Part shown: positions 25,601-36,291 of the stretch, piece by piece
How the letters are laid out: the number at the start of each line of letters is the position of its first letter
Numbering within the stretch: the stretch's first letter is position 1
Assembly: GCA_025024175.1 (NCBI GenBank)
Contig: QCXZ01000137.1
Span: forward strand, 19,282,001 to 19,346,000
Length of the DNA: 64,000 nucleotides
Origin: Rhyzopertha dominica
Lineage: Eukaryota; Arthropoda; Insecta; Coleoptera; Bostrichidae
Direction: 5' to 3'
Program-made: the position numbers and the translations under genes
Notes under the pieces: model-generated
The model's input: the letters and a program-made list of their open reading frames with translations, nothing else
What the model was told of the DNA's origin: nothing
The model's database searches: none

Positions 25601-26329
25601 GCGGACGAAAAATTGAACCGGCAATTAACTGTAGTTTTGTAAGAATAATCACGTACTGCCAGATGGAAAGATGTCATTAAGCATTTTTTTTACAGAAAAA
25701 CTAAAGACGTCACAAAATAATATCGCATAATCAAAGAAAAGAAATAAAAACAAATCTGGAAATTATGTACTTTGGCAAGTGTACAATACCTTTTGCCTAC
25801 TTCTAAAATTGTTCGTATATTTTCAATTTTCTACCTCATTATGTAGAACAAGTGCTGGTATTTTGGTTCACATCATTTGCCCGCGGCTGCAGAATAAACA
25901 AGTTCTTTGACCGCGGTGCCACAAAATCAATTAGCGCTTTTTATTACTGTTCGCATTGTGATCCCAGTTTTTCTTGCTATTTTCGCTTATCGCGCCTTAC
26001 AGGGTCGCACCAATAAAATGATCGCTTTTCCAAGCATATCGGGACTGTTTGTTGGATAACTTCATTTGAATGGACCATAGAGACCATTTATTAGTGTTCG
26101 AGGTAAATAGGGATGATTAATTTCAGTACGTTAGTAAATTTTGCTTTGCTCTACGGTTGCTTGACCTCATTTCGAATTAATGTGACGTAACAAATAAATT
26201 TATTTCTATAATTAAAAGAAATCTTATGAGTAAGAATTTATTATTGGCATGTTGTATCTGCAGATCACTTGGGATAGGTATAATTTACTAAATTCCTAGT
26301 TCAGCTCAGCTCAAACATCGCTAGTGTGT
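22691..26329. other. Gene-free AT-rich stretch
   Basis: No supported gene. Frames at 24384-24581 and 25161-25433 are Cys- and Leu-rich chance-like frames. An Asp/Glu-rich piece near 24615-24700 (ESDDDMIPVDEV in one frame) might be coding debris but is too short to name. Confidence 0.5.
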
Positions 26330-26790
26330 CTCTCATGTATTTATTTCATTCGTATTCTTTCCCATTATTTCGCATCCCATACCTATTATGTCGTCTACTG
26401 TTTGTCGTGCTAGTTACAATGTTAGCTCTTCTTGTATTATTTTATTTGTGATATTTCTTGTTATATTTTTGACCCGGTTATCATATTATTAGCATTGACC
26501 TGTATTCTCTTGTAGACTGTTATTTTGATTTACCTGCTCATTTCTCTTAAGTGCCCTACAAAGAGAGTGAACTGCCTTTATAGCGCTACTAATTCTAGGT
26601 TTACTCCCTTTTCCATTTTTCCTTTACTTTACGTCGTAACTCCCAGGCCTTAAAGTTTCGGATTTCTTGTCTTGTTTTCGCCTATCATCAGGGTTTATGT
26701 TTATATCTATATTGCGCTGTAAGTTGCTCTTACTTTCTGGACATATATCACAATTTATCCATAAATGCACAATCCGCCAGCTTCGCCGCC
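26330..26790 (-). mobile_element. Possible non-LTR retrotransposon remnant
   Basis: The plus strand is T-rich and poor in A, as in the other reversed LINE fragments here. The minus strand has short coding-like pieces (NFKAWELRRKVKEKWKRE and, in another frame, AIKAVHSLCRALKRNEQ) that fit the basic linker regions of LINE ORF2 proteins. Heavily decayed; assignment is by style, not by a catalytic motif. Confidence 0.3.
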
Positions 26791-26851
26791 GCTAGATTGC
26801 TGAAACCTCTAAGTCTATCACGGCTGCAAGTTGTTTATTCTTTAATACGAG

Positions 26852-27573
26852 CAGTGATGGGCGCGTAGAATACTCCACGTAGATTACGCCATTATCTACG
26901 CGTAAACTATGTAATATTCTACTTTAAAAGTCTACTGTAGAAAATAACTTATGTAGATAAACAGCAAACTAGTAATATGACAGTATTATTTTGTATTTTA
27001 TAATTTTTGTTGCTTCCTAACTAAACAAAATACTACTTCGTTGTAACTAAAATAACTAAACACACGTTAAAAATTTAAAAACTTGTTTCGGCATACAGTT
27101 GTTTGGGCGAGAAGGCACAAGCGTGCTTTGGAGCCCTCAATCGGTCAATGGGTTCTTAAATGACTGTAAACTGTGATTTTATTATCTTTCTTGTCTATAA
27201 ACGGAAGAAGACGGGCTATTTCATATGCTACCTATTATACCTAATATACTCGTAGAAGAAAAGACTTCGAAACGCATGTTTTGTCCCAAAGAAGTAAGAA
27301 AACCGTTTGGGTATTCTGATGACTTACTTAAATAAGTTATGCAAATTTTTAATATAAATATTAAAAAACTGCAGTGCTTAAAAAATTTTTAGGAATTGAC
27401 CCATAAAACAGGGAAATTGGAACAAAATAATTTGCACAATACACCTAATATACAGTAGCCATAATATACTCGTCTCATATTTTCTACTCAAAATCTACGC
27501 CAAAACGCTTTATCTACATTTTCTACGCGGGTAATGTAGAAAATTATAGTTTACGCGTAAACGCCCATCATTG
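26852..27573. mobile_element. hAT-type non-autonomous transposon with perfect TSD
   Basis: The 722-bp element starts CAGTGATGGGCG and ends CGCCCATCATTG, inverted repeats with one mismatch in 12. The flanking 8 bp AATACGAG (26844-26851 and 27574-27581) are identical direct repeats, the target-site size made by hAT transposases. Further inside both ends carry TCTAC/GTAGA and TTTACGCG motifs in inverted orientation (26870-26960 and 27480-27560). No transposase frame. Confidence 0.85.
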
Positions 27574-27887
27574 AATACGAGGCATATTCGTAATAGAGGG
27601 CAGCAAAACCAGCACGTCTTATAACAGATCAAATGTAACACTACCCTCTTTCTACCGCGATAATAGATCACTAGCAAAATCCTAAAGCATTCAGGAAGCC
27701 AAAACAGTATTAACAGTAGTTATAACGAACAGCTAACCAGCAGGAAAAATAAAAACAAGTTTTTGTCTTTTTGGACTTTCTTTCGTGAAATGAAGAAGAC
27801 ATCTCTTACAGTAACAACAAATCAACAAAAGAAGACGATAATTCATATACATAAGGAAAAGAAAGAATGCTGGAAACCAGGGTTGAG

Positions 27888-29600
27888 CGTCGAGGCGTCG
27901 ACTAACATTGTCGACATCGACACGTTGACAACATGTACATAATGTAGACAACGTCGACAATTAGGCTTTTTAAGATTGCGTCATCCAATATGGCGTCCAG
28001 GGGGCAAAAAGCGCACGCATGGGACGCGCCTGCGAAACCCTGGAAACGGACGCGTGGCTGATAGAGTTGGGTCCTTCATGACCAAGTCGTTCAAATTGAA
28101 TGACTTATGCCTTGATTTGGCTCACAGCTAATGAATCAGCGTCGTTCGTGCGTCGTACATGGTTAACAACTGACGACAGCACACGACGAGAACACATCAT
28201 GACAGCATATTTAAATGTTGTGGCGAGACAGGAGACTCCGCTGTCACTTTCAATTCCCGATCCATATGTCTTTAAGCAGGTCCAAACAACTCGGGAACTC
28301 GTTCTCAGTGATGATTCATGAACGACTTGAATGATCCGAATCTACGCGATTGATTGAACGATTTGAATTGAATCGAATGTCCCAGCTCTAGTGACTGACG
28401 TTGGCATTAAGTAATGGGGTTTCTATGACAGCACGCTAGAAGCTGTATCGTTATGACATTTGCCCCCTGGCAGTCGCTCCGAAAGTCACGTGTTCTAAAA
28501 AGCCTAAATTCAAAAGTTAGGTTATGTTTGTGTGGTCAGTTGTGTGTGTGTGTAGTCTGTTAATCTAGTGCTCTTGATTTCTTCTTTGAAGCCAGCCATG
28601 AAAGTGAAACTGTGTTACACATGACGAGCAGGAAATATATAGGAACTTTAAGCAGCTAAAATTTGAACAAATTAAAGTCAAGAGCAAACATTCGGCAAAA
28701 TGCAATTACTGCGGAAATGTAATTAAAATACGATGTTTCAGCGAGGCTATACTGCCATAGGCAAGAAACATGATAAACATTGTTATTTGTTTATTTACTG
28801 AGACAACATTTTAACTAAAACTTTTATACCAATTAATTATTGTTTAGTCATTGTTTACGTTGTCGACATTGTTCACATCATTAAGTTAGTCGAAGTCGAC
28901 GGTATTGTCGATGCCATTCAAGTCGTTTAAGAATCATTACTGAGAACGAGTTATACGGAGTTGTTAGACCTGCTTAAAGACAGCTGCAACATGTGTCCCG
29001 TAACAGTAGCCACCCAGCTAACGTCAACCATGACCGACGCACGAACGACGCTGATTCATCAGCTGTGAGCCGAATCAAACGAATCATGGCAAGAGTCATT
29101 CAATTTGAACGACTTGGTCATGAACGACCCAACTCTATCCGCTACGCGTCCGTTCCCACGGTTTCGTAGGCGCGTCTCATGCGCGCGCTGGGTGCCCCCT
29201 GGAAGCCATGTTGGATGACGTAATCTTAAAAAACCTAATTGTGCCTATTTTTAACAATCAAATGGACGCTGAATTTTTAAAAAGGCAAACAATGATAATT
29301 TGCGTTCATATTATTATAAATAAATTATTATTATTGCTTGTTTGGTTGTAGCTTTCTAGATCTGTAGGTGAGTCGTATGGAGATTATGCTATAGGTTATG
29401 TTCAGTTGAAGCAAAGCGGTAATTAGGCTTTTTAAGACTACGTCATCTAACATGGCTTCCAGGGAGCACCCAGCGCGCGCATGGAACGCGCCTACGAAAT
29501 CGTGGAAACGGACGCGTGCCTGATAGAGTTGGATCGTTCATGACCAAGTTGCTCAAATTGAACGACTCATGCCTTGATTCGTTTGATTTGGCTCACAACG
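27888..29600. mobile_element. Nested inverted MITE cluster
   Basis: Three copies of one repeat lie here: plus orientation from 27962, inverted at about 28912-29245, and a truncated plus copy at about 29421-29600. Shared blocks include TTAGGCTTTTTAAGA at the end, GATAGAGTTGG, TTCATGACCAAG and GAACGACTCATG-like runs. A GTCGAC-rich block at 27888-27960 has its reverse complement at about 28849-28912, so the whole region can fold on itself. The 73-codon frame at 28100 lies inside the repeat and is not a gene. Confidence 0.65.
27962..28513. mobile_element. MITE with TTAGGCTTTTTA termini
   Basis: The left end is TTAGGCTTTTTAAGATTGCG and the right end is the reverse complement of TTAGGCTTTTTAGAACACG. 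Both ends carry CCAGGGGGCAAA about 35-50 bp inside. About 550 bp with no coding frame. The target duplication is not clear; flanks are A/T only. Confidence 0.55.
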
Positions 29601-30240
29601 AGGAACATACAATCATAACCAGAAGACGTATTAAATCTAGCTGCTAAAGCGTTTGTCTGTTTTGCTCCTCTGTTTATTTTTGTCTATTCTGGTGCGATGT
29701 GATCGGCTTTACTTCTTTCTCTGTAAGCTTTCTTATGTTCTCCTCTTATTTACCGTCTTCTTTATCTAACAATAATTTTCAGCTTTGCCCTGCCTGTTTC
29801 CTCACCTAATATCAAAAGTTCCTTAAGAATCCCCCTCCCCATCTACTCGCAGTCTGTTAGCATTTTACGTATTTGCTCTTTACTTGATTAGTTCCATACT
29901 TAAATCTTATCTTTTTACGTTTTTTAGGGTTATACAGAATACTTGCTCGTTAGCTTTGTTAACACCTTCCATTTTTGTACCAAACTGTTCCCAAGATGCC
30001 CTTCTTGACATTTTGAGTAATTCTCGAGCTATCACTCTGAATCCTTTATCTATTTTTTTATATTCCAACAGGTATAGCTTCTGTTTTTGGTCATGTTTAC
30101 ACCCATGTGTTTGTTTATTCCTTTACCTATTATAATTACCCCAAACACCTCCCTCACTGAGTATAAGTATCTACTAGTGTTTCTTTCAATTTATGTTATT
30201 TTTTCTCCAAATTATTTCTGTTAAATTCATTTTTTTCAGT
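29600..30240 (-). pseudogene. LINE ORF2 remnant (linker before reverse transcriptase)
   Basis: On the minus strand one frame reads SRRASWEQFGTKMEGVNKAN followed by EQVFCITLKNVKK (about 30040-29920). This matches the pattern between endonuclease and reverse transcriptase in insect LINE ORF2 proteins: Ser-Trp-Glu-x-Phe-Gly-x-Lys-Met-Glu, Asn, Phe, Leu-Lys. Flanking codons are interrupted by stops and shifts. It may belong to the same family as the fragments at 8.1, 18.4 and 52-53 kb, but no overlapping segment proves it. The 83-codon plus-strand frame at 29884 is its shadow. Confidence 0.5.
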
Positions 30241-30459
30241 TGGTTTTGTGTACTATTAGTCTGCTTGGATGGAAAGCAATATAACGATTCTACTAAACAG
30301 GCATTTCTATCATTTTCAGAACTGGTGTTGATTTAGGTGCTAATGTAATATTACTAAAAATATTTGTGAGTGCAGAATAGGCATCATGCAGTTTTAATTT
30401 GTCTGTCTTGAGAAAGAAGTATGTTTTGATAGACGAACGCGTTCTGTTTTTCCTGCAAA

Positions 30460-30860
30460 GTTATCATGCCTTGCCCCCTGCAGAAAGTCCGTCGACCCGT
30501 TTCATCTGAATTTCGCATAAAAGTTAAGATTAATAAGTTGGCCAAGAGGCGTGGAATGCAACAAGAGCAAGATGCGATCTGGTGGCGCCGGGAAGTAGCT
30601 TTCGGTAAATCATGGTGTCAGGTAGACAGGCATTCCTGCTGCTCTTATATAAATTCCGACCTGCACTACATACTTCGCCGATAACAAAGCAGAATGGGGA
30701 CGAGGTGTTTACATCGTGCAGTGCGATGCCGGTGCAAAACGCTGAGGTAACACCGAGGGTAACACCGATGACGATGATCGTTGTTTCATATACCACTCCC
30801 AAGTATGCGATGGTAGGTGTAAATAAATACGCTTTTTTGGCAAACTTGTAGAAGTTTTGC
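30460..30860. other. Unassigned open frames on both strands
   Basis: About 400 bp of more balanced base composition is open for 72-90 codons in two plus frames (30466-30684, 30612-30851) and one minus frame (30530-30802, which stays open upstream to about 30850). The minus frame starts with a hydrophobic stretch (TTIIVIGVTLGVTSAF) and has a Cys-rich middle. I recognise none of them. This could be an exon or a fragment of an unlisted repeat. Confidence 0.2.
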
Positions 30861-31309
30861 GTTTAATCGAAATAATTTCTCACATTGATGGTTTAAAATC
30901 AGTCTGAAGTGCTTTTTGAGATAACATCTTCGAAAGCGTTTAAGATATATTGAAGGCATGAGAGAACTACGCAGCCTGTTGCATATTAATTTGATGCGTT
31001 TCTTTAGATCGTTTAATGTAAGTTCCCATTTTTTATCGAATGTCCATCAGTCTAGTAATAATTACTTTTGATCCTCCTTAACTTTTTTATGCTAGTTCGA
31101 AACTAATTTTAAAAGTGTGAGGTGTATTTCTTCATATTTATTGCCGCCATGGATAAAGTAAATCATGTGACTAAATACATATAATCTAATGTGATATTTT
31201 TTATACTTTCTAAATACAAATTATTTAACACCCCTATTTATTGGACTTATGTATCCAAACATCCAGCTTTGTGGTACTGTTACATAAATATTTTATATTA
31301 GATAGTGCT

Positions 31310-31690
31310 AACCTCGAGACGGTTTCGGCAATGTGCCACACTTTGGAGTTCTTTCATCTGATGATGAATTTTCCAGAATGTTTTATGAAAAAAAAATGTC
31401 GATTTTTGACATCTTCACCGTGAGACGGCTACGACAATATACTACACTTGAGAGTGCTTTCGTTTTTTATTGGATGTTCTATGACTTCTCGAAACCACAA
31501 TCTTCGACATCTACACCATGAGACGGTTGCGTCTCTCGTCATCTATTAAATGTTCTAGAATCTTCCGAGACCTTGAAATGTCAATTTTCGACATCTCCAC
31601 CAGCAGACTTTGGGATTCCTTCGTCATCTATTGAATGTCCTAGAATGTTCTATGAACTTCTCCAAACAACGTAGTTAGACTACGTCCAGC
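31310..31690. repeat. Degenerate minisatellite, about 100-bp unit
   Basis: About four imperfect units. GAGACGG recurs at about 31316, 31420 and 31520 with a weaker GCAGAC at about 31602. Each is followed by a TTC(A/G)TC-ATCTATTGAATG-like block, TCTAGAATGTTCTATGA-like text and GACATCTTCACC-like text. Confidence 0.5.
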
Positions 31691-31952
31691 ACCGGAGATG
31701 AAAGGACCTCTGAAGAAGCTTGCTACTCATGCTAGCGAAACGTTAGGAAACAATTCCAGTCCACGACGGCCTTTAGACCCGAATCAGTTCAATATTGTTC
31801 CATTTATTTCGTATAATGGACATAAACTAACCTGGATTGGCCCTTTTTTACCCATCTTCCATTTCTTGATTTCTAATACTTGTAAAGACCACGATCAGTA
31901 CTTAGAACTAAAAGGTTCAAGAATATTTTTTGTATGTTTGTAATTATTATGT

Positions 31953-33057
31953 AGTGATTTGAATAATTATTTTTAAAAAGTAAATCGTTACAATTATTCA
32001 TTACTTGGGCAGAATAGTAATAAATTACAATTACTGATTACTTCAAAAAAGTAATGCATTACTCTTAACATTACTTATGCTGTGCTTAAAAAATGGACTG
32101 TTTTCGTTAGTTTTAACCAATTCCAATATTTCTTTTCATTATTAACGATATTTTTGCATTAAAAATATGGTAAATTTCAATGCTGCTCACCAATATTGTA
32201 TTCTTATTCTTGGACTCGTTTAGCACAGCGGATGGAAATTATAATATTGAGGGTACACAGAGTTCGAGGGATTTATTTCCACCACTTAGAAACATCCATA
32301 TATGAAATTAGATATTTCTAAAGTTTTATTTTGGTTCCCATACAGTAAACCCCAAAAAAGGAAAAAATTGCAAAATAAATAATTATTTTAGGAGAAATTA
32401 TTTAAGAGCCTGCTCCTTAGACAAATATGAATTTAAACGATGTTATAGAAAAAAAATACTGCTACTTCATATATCGTTTATAATTTTAGTAGCCACAATT
32501 TATCAATTTAGCTACTGAAAACAATTTTTAATTACTATACTATAACCTTTTCTTTCTTACATTTTACTCTCAACGTGCAAGGTATTCACTGTTACCGGAA
32601 TATCAATTTATTTGTGTTTTGTTAATCTTATTTTTATCACATTATTTGATACGACTGCGACCTACCCTAATTCGCTTAGGAGATTATGCATTGTACAAAA
32701 TCCGAAAAAAAAACGAAACAGCCCTTGCTTACTTTTAAACGGAAAATTTGTGGATATTCCAAATTATAAATATTTAAGCCGCACTATGTTAAGCTTTGAT
32801 ATTTTTATCTTTATAGCATGTACCCCAATAGAGGCCACATGCGGCTTCAGATGAGTAAATTCCATAAATTTAAGGAAGGAATTGCTGAAATATCCGTTAT
32901 AAAATAAAATGTAATTGTAATTGAAATTTCAATTACCTTAAAAAGTAATTCATTACCATTATATATTACATTTTTTTAAATAATGCATTACTATTACTCA
33001 TTACTAAGAAAAGTAATTTAATTACAGTAATTGAATACTTGTAATTTCCGATCACTG
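31953..33057. mobile_element. TIR-like element rich in GTAATTAC motifs
   Basis: The right end read inward is CAGTGATCGGAAATTACAAG and the left end is AGTGATTTGAATAATTA. Both subterminal zones (31960-32065 and 32900-33050) are dense in GTAAT/ATTAC repeats, in inverted arrangement. This resembles hAT-type ends, but the immediate flanks do not match, so no target duplication supports the limits. The inner 80-codon frame at 32612 shows no transposase motif. Confidence 0.4.
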
Positions 33058-33187
33058 CTACTAACACAGCATTCGGCCTAAAACAATAATATTGAATATT
33101 TGTCCGCGTTGGACTAATATACAATTACAGTAGGCTCCGATTATAACTGTCTCTGCTGTAAAAGAAACCAATCGACGGAAACGGACG

Positions 33188-33196
33188 TATTTTGCA
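33188..33196. repeat. Left target-site duplication
   Basis: TATTTTGCA. It matches CATTTTGCA at 48750-48758 in 8 of 9 bases; the inner 8 bp are identical. Taken as 9 bp, the element between has exactly symmetric ends. Confidence 0.7.
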
Positions 33197-33362
33197 ACCG
33201 GTGTGAAAGCAGCAGCCAAAGATAGCAGCCAATTTTTCCGAAGTTACACGAATGGACATAGGCGTGCGTTACATACAACGTATGTATTAATATTAAACGC
33301 GCCTGCAACGCTAATAATTAGAATCATCACATTTATTTCAACGTCGTATTTGTTACGAAGAT
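33197..33362 (+). repeat. Outer end of left arm
   Basis: About 166 bp of non-tandem sequence at the extreme end, inverted copy at 48584-48749. It contains ACAACGTATGTATTAATATT and AGCGTTGC-type inverted motifs and leads directly into the first tandem unit. It is the likely recognition end for the transposase. Confidence 0.7.
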
Positions 33363-36160
33363 TATAAGTGACATCCCCTTCCGATGGGACCCAGGGAGCA
33401 AAACAACCCCGAAAATATTGTAAAAATTCATATCGCGGAAATCGCGCATACGAAATTATTCAAACTTACACATTTATTTTAGAACACCATATTCTACATA
33501 GTCTATGAGTGGCATCCCCTTCCAAATGGATCCAGGGGGTAAAACAACCCCGAAAACACTGAAAAAAATTATATCACGGAAACCGCGCATAGGAAATCAT
33601 TTAAACCTATAAATTTATTTTAGAACAACATATTCTACATAGTGTATGAGTGGCATCCCCTTCCGATGGGATCCAGGGGGTTAAACAACCCCGAAAACAC
33701 AGAAAAAATACATATCACGGAAACCGCGCATAGGAAATCATTTAAACTTAGATATTTATTTTAGAACATCATATTCTACATAGTGTATAAGTGACATCCC
33801 CTTCCGATGGGATCCAGGGGGTTAAACAACCCCGAAAACACTGAAAAAATACATATCACGGAAACCACGCATAGGAAATCATTTAAACTTAGATATTTAT
33901 TTTAGAACACCATATTCTACATAGTGTATGAGTGGCATCCCCTTCCGATGGGATCCAGGGGGTTAAACAACCCCGAAAACACAGAAAAAATACATATCAC
34001 GGAAACCGCGCATAGGAAATCATTTAAACTTAGATAATTATTTTAGAATACCATATTCTACATAGTGTATAAGTGACATCCCCTTCCGATGGGATCTAGG
34101 GGTTAAACAACCCCGAAAACAATGAAAAAATTCACATCACGGAAGCAGCGCATAGGAAATCATTTAAACTTATAAATTTATTTTAGAACACCATATTCTA
34201 CATAGTGTATGAGTGGCATCCCCTTCCGATGGGATCCAGGGGGTTAAACAACCCCGAAAACACTGAAAAAATACATATCACGGAAACCGCGCATAGGAAA
34301 TCATTTAAACTTAGATATTTATTTTAGAACATCATATTCTACATAGTGTATAAGTGACATCCCCTTCCGATGGGATCCAGGGGGTTAAACAACCCCGAAA
34401 ACAATGAAAAAATACATATCACGGAAACCGCGCATAGGAAATCATTTAAACTTAGATATTTATTTTAGAACATCATATTCTACATAGTGTATGAGTGGCA
34501 TCCCCTTCCGATGGGATCCAGGGGGTTAAACAACCCCGAAAACACAGAAAAAATACATATCACGGAAACCGCGCATAGGAAATCATTTAAACTTAGATAA
34601 TTATTTTAGAACACCATATTCTACATAGTGTATAAGTGACATCCCCTTCCGATGGGATCCAGGGGGTTAAACAACCCCGAAAACACTGAAAAAATTCACA
34701 TCACGGAAGCAGCGCATAGGAAATCATTTAAACTTATAAATTTATTTTAGAACACCATATTCTACATAGTGTATGAGTGGCATCCCCTTCCGATGGGATC
34801 CAGGGGGTTAAACAACCCCGAAAACACTGAAAAATACATATCACGGAAACCGCGCATAGGAAATCATTTAAACTTAGATATTTATTTTAGAACATCATAT
34901 TCTACATAGTGTATAAGTGACGTCCCCTTCCGATGGGATCCAGGGGGTTAAACAACCCCGAAAACACTGAAAAAATACATATCACGGAAACCGCGCATAG
35001 GAAATCATTTAAACTTAGANATTTATTTTAGAACACCATATTCTACATAGTGTATGAGTGGNATCCCCTTCCGATGGGATCCAGGGGGTTAAACAACCCC
35101 GAAAACACTGAAAAAATACATATCACGGAAACCGCGCATAGGAAATCATTTAAACTTAGATATTTATTTTAGAACACCATATTCTACATAGTGTATAAGT
35201 GACATCCCCTTCCGATGGGATCCAGGGGCTTAAACAACCCCGAAAACACTGAAAAAATACATATCACGGAAACCGCGCATAGGAAATCATTTAAACTTAG
35301 ATAATTATTTTAGAATACCATATTCTACATAGTGTATAAGTGACATCCCCTTCCGATGGGATCTAGGGGGTTAAACAACCCCGAAAACAATGAAAAAATT
35401 CACATCACGGAAGCAGCGCATAGGAAATCATTTAAACTTATAAATTTATTTTAGAACACCATATTCTACATAGTGTATGAGTGGCATCCCCTTCCGATGG
35501 GATCCAGGGGGTTAAACAACCCCGAAAACACTGAAAAAATACATATCACGGAAACCGCGCATAGGAAATCATTTAAACTTAGATATTTATTTTAGAACCT
35601 CATATTCTACATAGTGTATAAGAGACATCCCCTTCCGATGGGATCCAGGGTGTTAAACAACCCCGAAAACACTGAAAAAATACATATCACGGAAACCGCG
35701 CATAGGAAATCATTTAAACTTAGATATTTATTTTAGAACACCATATTCTACATAGTGTATGAGTGGCATCCCCTTCCGATGGGATCCAGGGGGTTAAACA
35801 ACCCCGAAAACACAGAAAAAATACATATCACGGAAACCGCGCATAGGAAATCATTTAAACTTAGATAATTATTTTAGAATACCATATTCTACATAGTGTA
35901 TAAGTGACATCCCCTTCCGATGGGATCTAGGGGGTTAAACAACCCCGAAAACACTAAAAAAATTCACATCACGGAAACAGCGCATAGGAAATCATTTAAA
36001 CTTATAAATTTATTTTAGAACACCATATTCTACATAGTGTATGAGTGGCATACCCTTCCGATGGGATCCAGGGGGCTAAACAACCCCGAAAGCATTGAAA
36101 AAAATCATATCACGGAAACCGCGCATAGGAAATCATTTAAACTTACACATTTATTTTAGA
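33363..36160 (+). repeat. Left tandem array, twenty 141-bp units
   Basis: Units start at 33370, 33511, 33652, 33793 and so on to 36047, spaced 141 bp except for two 140-bp units. Two unit types (ATAAGTGACATCC and ATGAGTGGCATCC) mostly alternate, giving a 282-bp higher-order period broken by one doubled GTGGC type (33511/33652) and one doubled GTGAC type (35201/35342). Each unit carries the self-complementary GGGGTTAAACAACCCC or a close variant. The outermost units are the most diverged. Confidence 0.95.
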
Positions 36161-36291
36161 GATTAAAAATCCACCTAGGGACGTTAAAAGTTGGCTGACA
36201 GATCCCAGCTTTCTCGAATTTTTTCTTGTGCCGTTGGCGCTGTTAATAATAACGGGTTTAGTTTTTTATAAACTGAAATATTATTGCCTAC

